Positions 23,499-31,067 of a stretch of 35,583 nt of DNA are shown one piece after another. The notes below the pieces were generated by a model. It saw nothing but the letters and a program-made list of their open reading frames with translations, made no database searches and had not been told where the DNA came from. Within the stretch, counting starts at the first letter, position 1; every line of letters begins with the position of its first letter. The stretch comes from Collinsella aerofaciens (GTDB taxonomy: Bacteria; Actinomycetota; Coriobacteriia; Coriobacteriales; Coriobacteriaceae). The position numbers and the translations under genes were made by a program. The stretch is taken from positions 48,637 through 84,219 of the forward strand of contig NZ_CAAKNY010000070.1 of NCBI RefSeq assembly GCF_901212495.1. The letters are read 5' to 3'.

Positions 23499-23762
23499 TT
23501 AAATCAACCCTCCCTGCCATCAAATCCCTAATGTCGACACCCTCGGTGTCAAATCCGTTTACCGTATCCAGGTACTTGCGTCGAGCGTTCTGTTCTCGCT
23601 CAAATCGTTTGGGATAAAACTCAGCTCCCGAGGCCTGCTTCCAATCGCGGAACCTGATCGCCGAGAACGCGCGCTCACTCATAAGCGCATATTGAATACC
23701 TAGGTCTCCTAAAAAACTATCACTGAGGTGATATAGATGAGCGCTTTTGAGGGGTTGTAGCT
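23464..23762 (-). pseudogene. Remnant of a toxin-like gene (possible DUF3990 C-terminus)
   Basis: A 72-codon frame from ATG 23682 (MSERAFSAIRFRDWKQ...) has no ribosome site. The same frame stays open upstream without a start, reading KSAHLYHLSDSFLGDLGIQYALMSERAF, to within 4 bp of the engB stop. This looks like the C-terminal end of a larger protein whose 5' part was lost at the engB junction. LGDLGIQYALMSERAF..I.F, then FYPKR...ARRKYL resembles the C-terminus of DUF3990-type (ADP-ribosyltransferase-like) proteins, from memory only. It overlaps the XRE gene by 35 nt, as in an original two-gene cassette. It could instead be a genuine small antitoxin. Confidence 0.45.
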
Positions 23763-23765
23763 CGA

Positions 23766-24356
23766 TTAGAGACAGGCCTCGGCGATGCGGCGCTTGAGTT
23801 CGTCGATGCCGGTACCGGTCTGGGAGCTTGTGACGATCACGTTTTCGGCCGGAACGTTGAGCTGCTTTTTGATGGCTGCTGCCTGGCGGGCCTGCTGGGT
23901 GCGGCTGAGTTTGTCGGCCTTGGTGAGGCAGACGATAAAGTTGAACTCGTTGCCCTGCAGGTAGTCGATCATGTCATGGTCGAGCTTGCTGGGGTCGTGA
24001 CGAATATCCACCAGTGACACGACCAGGTTAAAGCTGCGCTCTGAATCGAAGAAGTCGCCGATGAGCTCGGCCCAACGATCGCGCTCGGCCTTGGAACGGC
24101 GGGCGAAACCGTAGCCCGGCAGGTCCACAAAGTGTACGTCGTCAGCCTCGAAGAAGTTGATGTTGCTCGTCTTGCCCGGCGTGCTCGAAACCTTAACCAG
24201 GTTCTTGCGGCCAAAGAGCTTGTTCATGATGGACGACTTGCCCACATTGGAGCGGCCCGCAAAGCTCACCTCGGGACAGGTGGACTCGGGAATCTGCGAA
24301 ACCTTGCCGTAGCTGGCAACAAACTTGGCAAGCTGGTAGTTAATGGAATCGGCCAT
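23766..24356 (-). CDS. engB: Ribosome biogenesis GTP-binding protein EngB/YsxC
   Basis: Essential TrmE-Era-EngA family GTPase needed for assembly of the 50S subunit. The 196-residue length is typical. G motifs: G1 GRSNVGKSS (34-42), G2 threonine in STPGKTSNINF, G3 DLPGYG (78-83) and G4 TKAD (145-148), followed by the G5-like SSQTGTG. AAGGAG is 7 nt before the ATG. It lies 42 bp downstream of mtnN on the same strand, so the two may be an operon. The stop codon marks the edge of the AT-richer toxin-remnant patch. Confidence 0.96.
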   Translation of the reverse strand: MADSINYQLAKFVASYGKVSQIPESTCPEVSFAGRSNVGKSSIMNKLFGRKNLVKVSSTPGKTSNINFFEADDVHFVDLPGYGFARRSKAERDRWAELIGDFFDSERSFNLVVSLVDIRHDPSKLDHDMIDYLQGNEFNFIVCLTKADKLSRTQQARQAAAIKKQLNVPAENVIVTSSQTGTGIDELKRRIAEACL

Positions 24357-24398
24357 GGATACTCCTTGGTCGTAGGTTCTTACAATAGAGATGCACGC

Positions 24399-25136
24399 TT
24401 ACACAGCGGCGATGCGGCGGACGATATCGAGCGTCATGCCGCTCGCGGTGCGGGCGTACTCGTCCAAATCGAACTCTCGCTCGCAAAACGCGTCATATGC
24501 CTCGTCACAATTATCGCTGATAGCACGCAGCACCAGATAATCGACACCGTTCTTGGCTGCAATATGGGCAATCGCAGCACCTTCCATCTCAACGCAATCG
24601 GCATGCGTCGCCTCGATGGCGGCGGTGCGCATGGCGTCGCCCGTTACAAAGCGGTCGCCTGTAGCGATAGTGCCAACCAGGAACTGCTTGGGGTCCTTCT
24701 CCGCAGCCGCCACATCCAACGATGCGTCCACAAACCCGTGCTCGACAAGCACAGCAGTTGCAATATCAACCAGAGCCGGAGCCGAGACAAATTCTTCAAG
24801 TCCCGGCGCCGACTCGGCGATGAGCGCCGTGTCGGTATCGAGATAGCGCAGGCACTTGCCTATAACCACGTCATTAATATGGAGCCTGGGGTTCAGACCA
24901 CCCGCAATGCCCGAAAACACAACGGCCTGCGGAGCATATTTGCTGATGAGATGCTGCGTTGCGGCGGCAGCGTTCACGGTACCCATGCCAGCGGTCGTGG
25001 CGACCACAGACAAACCGTCAAGCTCGCCGCTTACAACGGTCAAGCCCGCCTCTTGCGACACACGAGCGCCGTTCAGTTCTTCTTTAATCTGCGCAACCTC
25101 TTTTTCGAGCGCACCGATAATCGCGATGGAAGGCAT
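24399..25136 (-). CDS. mtnN: 5'-methylthioadenosine/S-adenosylhomocysteine nucleosidase
   Basis: Hydrolyses MTA, SAH and 5'-deoxyadenosine to adenine and the sugar product, recycling methionine and relieving inhibition of SAM enzymes. The 245-residue protein starts MPSIAIIGALEKEV with catalytic E13; substrate residues are in CVEMEGAAIAHIA (E183, E185) and the catalytic aspartate is D208 in AISDN. GMGTVNAAAATQ is also a family motif. The ATG at 25136 is chosen over an upstream TTG because GGGGGAT precedes it and family alignment begins there. Its neighbour pflA is a radical-SAM enzyme producing 5'-deoxyadenosine, one of its substrates, though the two are transcribed separately (126 bp gap). 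Confidence 0.93.
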   Translation of the reverse strand: MPSIAIIGALEKEVAQIKEELNGARVSQEAGLTVVSGELDGLSVVATTAGMGTVNAAAATQHLISKYAPQAVVFSGIAGGLNPRLHINDVVIGKCLRYLDTDTALIAESAPGLEEFVSAPALVDIATAVLVEHGFVDASLDVAAAEKDPKQFLVGTIATGDRFVTGDAMRTAAIEATHADCVEMEGAAIAHIAAKNGVDYLVLRAISDNCDEAYDAFCEREFDLDEYARTASGMTLDIVRRIAAV

Positions 25137-25262
25137 ACCATCCCCCAAACCTGTGAAAACTGCTTATCCACGGTATGGTACCAGCATTTTGGCTCAACCG
25201 TGTCAGCACCAAGCCGTTAGGCCAGTACGGCTCAGGAATCATAAAGGGGCTAATATGGCACG

Positions 25263-26081
25263 CTAGCCGATGGCGTTTTTGAGCTCCGCGCGCCGCTTTT
25301 TCATGCCCGTCATGACGGCGTTGCGCAGCTCGGGCATGCGCGCGGCATCCATCTGGGGCACGCCCTCAAGCTTATAGGGGATCCCCAGCTGCTCATATTT
25401 GACGATACCCATGGTGTGATATGGCAGCATCTCCAGGCCGACCACGTTATGCCACGGGGCAATCAGACGACCGAGCGCCTCGCATTCCTCCACCGTGTCG
25501 GTAATGCCCGGCACCACCACGTGGCGGATAACGACCTTAATCTTGCGACGCGCAAGCTCATCACCAAACGCCAGAATGCGTGCGGGATCGCAACCGGTCA
25601 GCTTTTTATGCTCGACGGGATCGGCATGTTTAATGTCGAGCAGCACCATATCAGTCTCGTTGAGTACGGCATCGAACTTCTCGGGATGCGCAGGATCGAA
25701 CGCATAGCCGCAGCTATCCAAGCAAGTATGCACGCGACCATCGGGGTTATTGTGCATGGCGCGAAACAGGTCGGCTAAAAACGCGGGCTGCAGGAGCGGC
25801 TCGCCGCCGGACACCGTAATACCACCGCTGCGGTAAAACTCATGATTGCTCTGGAACTCGTCCATCAGGTGCTCGACGGTCACCATGGTGCCGCCGCTAA
25901 CCGACCAGGTATCGGGGTTGTGGCAATACGCACAGCGCATGGGGCATCCTTGGACAAACACTACGAAGCGGATGCCGGGACCGTCGACCGTACCCATCGT
26001 TTCAATCGAATGTACGCGGCCCAGGGCAAACGCAGAGTCCTCGGGACGAGCGTCCACACCCTCGAGCGTCATCTCAGCCAT
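25263..26081 (-). CDS. pflA: Pyruvate formate-lyase-activating enzyme (radical SAM)
   Basis: Radical SAM enzyme that installs the glycyl radical on pyruvate formate-lyase. The [4Fe-4S] cysteines are C46, C50 and C53 in QGCPMRCAYCHNPDTW; the SAM-binding GGITVSGGEP and LLDIKHAD follow. Length (272) is slightly above the usual 245 because of an N-terminal extension. The start is uncertain: ATG 26081 (chosen), 26072, or an upstream codon at 26102; ribosome sites are all weak. Here the radical glycine target is on the separate 83-residue protein encoded at 27672-27923, so this activase must act on that small chain or on its complex with the catalytic chain. Confidence 0.93.
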   Translation of the reverse strand: MAEMTLEGVDARPEDSAFALGRVHSIETMGTVDGPGIRFVVFVQGCPMRCAYCHNPDTWSVSGGTMVTVEHLMDEFQSNHEFYRSGGITVSGGEPLLQPAFLADLFRAMHNNPDGRVHTCLDSCGYAFDPAHPEKFDAVLNETDMVLLDIKHADPVEHKKLTGCDPARILAFGDELARRKIKVVIRHVVVPGITDTVEECEALGRLIAPWHNVVGLEMLPYHTMGIVKYEQLGIPYKLEGVPQMDAARMPELRNAVMTGMKKRRAELKNAIG

Positions 26082-26203
26082 TCCCGCTACCTTGCCTCTC
26101 ATTGGTTTTAGCTACATAAATGCCAGACTCATTCTAGCCCATACGCATGATGGCGAAACGGTTTAGCGGTCAATTGGGTTGTTCTATTTGGCCCCACGCA
26201 AGA

Positions 26204-26236
26204 GCGGCGGGAAGGTTGTCGCTACCCGCCCGCCGC
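26204..26236 (-). terminator. GC-rich hairpin after degV
   Basis: GCGGCGGG (minus, 26236-26229) pairs with CCCGCCGC (26211-26204) around a 17-nt loop, 31 bp after the degV stop and followed by TCTTG. It lies between degV and pflA, which argues that pflA has its own promoter. Confidence 0.55.
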
Positions 26237-26267
26237 CGAGGCAATAGAAATCGATAGAGGCCAGGCC

Positions 26268-27122
26268 TTACGCTTTAAGCGTAAGCACCGCACCGAAGGC
26301 GGTCGGGCCGCAATGGCTCGATATGACGCCGCCGACCTGAGTCCAGGTAACGTCCTTAAAGCCCAGATCGTGCGCATAGACTTCCATGTCGTCGCGCAGC
26401 TCCTCGGAAAGGCCCACCGAATACGCCAGGCCAATGTGCGAGTAGTCAATCTCGCCCTTCGCAACCATGTGGTCAATAAAGGCACGAGCGCATTTGAGCA
26501 TAGAGCCGCGGAACTTCTTGGTTGCCACGAACTTGCCGCCCATCACCTCAATGCAGGGCTTAAGCTTGAGCAGATGGGCACCTAGGAACGCGACGTTGGA
26601 CAAGCGACCGCCTGCCTTAAGGAAGGCAAGGTCGGTAGGAACAAAGCCCAGCAGCACGCGGTTCATCACCGAATTGGTGAAGTCGAAAATTTCGTCAACG
26701 GTGGCATCGGGGTGAGCCTCGATATATTTGGCGGTCTCGACGACAACGAGTGACTGGCCTACCGAGACAAAGCGCGTGTCCATGGAGCAGACGTAATCGC
26801 GACCCTTGGCGGCGATCTTCGAGGACTGATGAGAACAGGTCGTGGCCTCGGAATATGCAAGATGCAAAATGGTCGCGGCGGGCTGCTCAGCATGAATGCG
26901 GTCATATACGCGAGAAAAATCTGCCGGCGCACAGCCGCTGGTCTTGGGCATCACGCCAAACTCGTTGCAGCGCGAATAAATCTCGAGCGGATCGATCGAA
27001 CCATCCTCGACGGTCTCATCACTAATCGTGACATGCATGGGCACGCGCACGATGCCGTAGCGCTCGCAGAGCTCCGGTGTCACATCCGACCCAGACTCTA
27101 CCACGATTACGTACTTGCCCAT
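26268..27122 (-). CDS. DegV family fatty-acid-binding protein
   Basis: A 284-residue DegV/FakB-type protein that binds a single fatty acid; FakB members present it to the FakA kinase for phosphorylation. The family start MGKYVIVVESGSDVTPELCERYGIVRVPMHVTI, the KTSGCAPADF motif and the C-terminal VGGVISSHCGPTAFGAVLTLKA (Gly-His-Gly-type lipid-phosphate loop) are present. No fakA is nearby. The start is placed at 27122 by family alignment; 26 more codons are open upstream. There is no strong Shine-Dalgarno, so initiation may be leaderless or weak. It lies between pflA and the split pyruvate formate-lyase genes without a known link. Confidence 0.88.
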   Translation of the reverse strand: MGKYVIVVESGSDVTPELCERYGIVRVPMHVTISDETVEDGSIDPLEIYSRCNEFGVMPKTSGCAPADFSRVYDRIHAEQPAATILHLAYSEATTCSHQSSKIAAKGRDYVCSMDTRFVSVGQSLVVVETAKYIEAHPDATVDEIFDFTNSVMNRVLLGFVPTDLAFLKAGGRLSNVAFLGAHLLKLKPCIEVMGGKFVATKKFRGSMLKCARAFIDHMVAKGEIDYSHIGLAYSVGLSEELRDDMEVYAHDLGFKDVTWTQVGGVISSHCGPTAFGAVLTLKA

Positions 27123-27208
27123 TCTTATCACGACCCATCTCGACATTGGCATTTTAATATGTTGCGCACGTCCGCCATCCTGCTGCAGAACTGCCCTCAA
27201 GCGCCAAA

Positions 27209-27247
27209 GAGACGCCGCCCCTTGTGTACAACAAAGGACAGCGTCTC
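27209..27247 (-). terminator. Stem-loop upstream of degV
   Basis: GAGACGC (27209-27215) pairs with GCGTCTC (27241-27247), with an inner CCTTGT/ACAAAGG helix. In the minus direction it is followed by TTTGGCGC. It may end read-through from the glycyl-radical gene or act as an attenuator before degV. The stretch 27248-27418 between this hairpin and X1 shows nothing I can name. Confidence 0.4.
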
Positions 27248-27418
27248 CCTGGAAAACTCCGTGCTTAGGATTCTACACGGTTAACAACAACGTGTTACTT
27301 ACTCCGCAAACGGTCGCTATACGAGATAAACGGTAGTTGCCAAGAAAGTATCCCGTGCGTCCAGCCCATCAGGAGAGTTCCGCCTAAAGGGTGACTACAC
27401 AGGACCCCGCCGGGGCTG

Positions 27419-27507
27419 TTTGGGCTACCTCCCAAAATATTCCGCAGGACGCAAGAAGCCCTCGCCGCACGAAGTGTACAGCGAGGGCTTCTTGCATGTC
27501 CGAGGAC
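27419..27507 (-). repeat. GTCCTC/TGCGGA structured element, distal copy after the radical-domain gene (X1)
   Basis: In the minus sense: GTCCTC (27507-27502), helix GGAC/GTCC, AT bulge (27497-27496), a perfect 15-bp stem (27495-27481 with 27465-27451), then TGCGGA (27446-27441). It lacks the outer stem of the other copies; instead a TTTGGG/CCCAAA hairpin (27419-27436) lies just beyond. CTAAAGGG near 27384 matches the start of the next copy, suggesting a tandem duplication. Confidence 0.7.
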
Positions 27508-27549
27508 ACCAATTGAATAAGGCGTGGTTCCCTAAAGGGCGACAACGAA

Positions 27550-27653
27550 GGAGACCCGGTAAGGCCGGGAGCACTTTGCCTCGCAAACATTCCGCAGCCG
27601 CATAGCGGCGAGGACGTTTGAGAGGCAAAGTGCGTGGGCCTTACCGGGTCTCC
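27550..27653 (-). repeat. GTCCTC/TGCGGA structured element, proximal copy after the radical-domain gene (X2)
   Basis: It starts 18 nt after the radical-domain stop. Outer stem of 17 perfect pairs (27653-27637 with 27566-27550), then CACTTTGCCTC/GAGGCAAAGTG (11 bp), AAAC/GTTT, loop strands GTCCTC (27615-27610) and TGCGGA (27596-27591), and an inner GCCGC-TAT-GCGGC hairpin. Total folded length is 104 nt. Confidence 0.78.
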
Positions 27654-27671
27654 GGTGGGAGTTAAACCCCT

Positions 27672-27923
27672 TTAGAACTTGTTGTGGAAGGTACGCGAAA
27701 TGACCTCGTCCTGCTGCTCCTTGGTGAGCGTGTGGAAGTTCACGGCATAGCCGGAAACGCGGATGGTCAGCTGCGGGTACTTCTCGGGGTGAGCCTGAGC
27801 GTCGAGCAGCGTCTCACGGTTGAAGACGTTGATGTTCAGGTGGTGGCCACCCTTCTCGGCGTAAGCGTCGAGCATGTGGACCAGGTTATCGGCCTGAGTC
27901 TCGGAAACTTCAGAAACCTTCAT
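27672..27923 (-). CDS. grcA: Stand-alone glycyl-radical domain of pyruvate formate-lyase (GrcA-like)
   Basis: An 83-residue protein equal to the C-terminal end of ordinary pyruvate formate-lyase: [22 protein letters not shown], then the radical loop [12 protein letters not shown] with G58 as the radical-bearing glycine, and the family end [12 protein letters not shown]. coli GrcA (YfiD, 127 residues) has a different N-terminal part and repairs oxygen-cleaved PflB. Here the catalytic chain encoded upstream lacks this domain altogether, so the peptide is probably an obligate subunit and not a repair factor. The ATG at 27923 has AAGGAGA 6 nt upstream; 15 more codons are open but cross an intercistronic hairpin. 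Two structured X elements follow. Confidence 0.92.
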   Translation of the reverse strand: MKVSEVSETQADNLVHMLDAYAEKGGHHLNINVFNRETLLDAQAHPEKYPQLTIRVSGYAVNFHTLTKEQQDEVISRTFHNKF

Positions 27924-27946
27924 AATATGTCTCCTTCGTTTGATAG

Positions 27947-28007
27947 GCGCCGGCCAAAACCGGCGCACTAATCAGTAATCATTATTGTTAGTATAGCACT
28001 AACAATA
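27947..28007 (-). promoter_or_regulatory. Two intercistronic hairpins between pflB and the radical-domain gene
   Basis: Directly after the pflB stop: a perfect 10-bp hairpin TATTGTTAGT-GCTAT-ACTAACAATA (28007-27983), then a GC hairpin GCGCCGG/CCGGCGC (27966-27947). Neither has a T-run, so mRNA processing or 3'-end protection, allowing unequal amounts of the two subunits, is more likely than full termination. Confidence 0.65.
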
Positions 28008-28008
28008 G

Positions 28009-30060
<2,052 letters not shown>

Positions 30061-30446
30061 TGTGTAACCACGCTCCTAGTTACGTGTAATGCGGCGCTCT
30101 TTCACACCGCTGCTTATTGAATTCTTGAATTATCGGCTTGCACTATCACTACCGGCTTCTTTCATTCTTCACCACACGTTGGTGCAGGGAAAAACGCTTG
30201 TCCACCTTGGAACTGCAACCCAAAACCCAAGATTTCACCCGTGTGAGAAGGATAGCATAGCCACCCCCTTCATCAGGGCTGTTATATGTTTCTTTTTTTA
30301 TACCATTAGGGAGTTTTTAACAAACCCGCAGGAAACGCATCCGCCAGCAGCTACCGTTCGCCGAATTGCGTGATATTTCCCTTTGCCTTTATACGTCCTG
30401 CACTCTAGCTGTTATGCCAGCTTTACCAGGGTAAAGTACCCACCGA
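30061..30446 (-). promoter_or_regulatory. Long upstream region of pflB
   Basis: About 390 bp without a gene, AT-richer than the flanks, and expected to hold the pflB promoter(s). A TTGTTAA half-site (minus strand, near 30321) resembles half of a Rex redox-regulator box, but the second half is not recognisable. A 7-bp palindrome CTTTACC-AG-GGTAAAG lies at 30421-30436. No reliable -35/-10 pair could be picked. Confidence 0.3.
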
Positions 30447-30549
30447 TAGATTTTTGGGACATACCTAGAAATCTACTTTTTCGCCGCGACAGAGGCGGTG
30501 GCATGAAATGCCCACGAAGGTAGATTTCTAGGCATGTCCCAAAAATCTA
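30447..30549 (+). repeat. Palindromic repeat family R2, full copy
   Basis: Arms 30447-30476 and 30520-30549 pair at 29 of 30 positions (TAGATTTTTGGGACAT...). The 43-bp centre holds two small hairpins (CCGC/GCGG and GGCAT/ATGCC), giving a three-way, cloverleaf-like fold. It lies between divergent pflB and marR. A single-arm relative is at 17537-17567. Confidence 0.8.
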
Positions 30550-30617
30550 CTGTATGAGGTGTGCATACATGGGTATCATCTTTCACTGAAAATAGTTTCT
30601 AGTGTTAGGGGTTTTCG

Positions 30618-31067
30618 GTGGAAGATACCGATTTCTATGAGCTTGGGCGTCAGCTCTTAACTGAGTTTGGCAGCATGCATCAGCGCATTTCGCGCTTTGC
30701 GGACAAAGCTCTCGGCGGCGAGATGGCTGTCATGCGCGCCCTCATACTCGCTGGCGGTTCGCTCACGCCGAGCGAACTCGCTGATCGCGCTTGGGTCTCA
30801 AACGCCCGCATCGCCAATATCCTACGCGCTCTCGAAACCAAGGGCTGGGTTGAGCGTGAGCACTCAAAGACCGACCGTCGTCGCGTACACGTCACGGTGA
30901 CCGACAAGGGATTCCATGATCTCGAAATCAAGCGTCGGGAATTCGAGGACCGCACCGCGGCCTTCCTCGAGCAGCTCGGCGAAACAGATACCCAAGAGAT
31001 GGTGCGCCTTCTAAGGCGTCTCAACGAAATTATCGACCGCAATCAAGAAAGGAGAGATGCCGAGTGA
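30618..31067 (+). CDS. MarR family transcriptional regulator
   Basis: A 149-residue winged-helix regulator, first gene of a three-gene cassette with an ABC exporter. The helix-turn-helix is LTPSELADRAWVSNARIANILRALETKGWVERE (about 53-86), and the wing is KTDRRRVHVTVTDKG. It probably represses its own operon and responds to an exported compound. It starts with GTG at 30618, with TAGGGG upstream. Its TGA overlaps the GTG start of the first exporter gene (GTGA), so translation is coupled. No operator could be assigned with confidence. Confidence 0.9.
   Translation: MEDTDFYELGRQLLTEFGSMHQRISRFADKALGGEMAVMRALILAGGSLTPSELADRAWVSNARIANILRALETKGWVEREHSKTDRRRVHVTVTDKGFHDLEIKRREFEDRTAAFLEQLGETDTQEMVRLLRRLNEIIDRNQERRDAE

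Noticed and set aside
24132..25220. A 362-codon plus-strand frame opposite engB and mtnN
   Set aside because: Antisense shadow of two well-supported genes without motif or ribosome site.
27123..27200. 26-codon N-terminal extension of DegV
   Set aside because: Family proteins begin at the MGKYVIVVESGSD equivalent, and the extension has no similarity or ribosome site.
27383..27670. CRISPR-like repeats
   Set aside because: Only two units with unrelated stem sequences, no regular spacers and no cas genes.
30061..30446. Full Rex or FNR box upstream of pflB
   Set aside because: Only a TTGTTAA half-site is visible; the symmetric half is missing.
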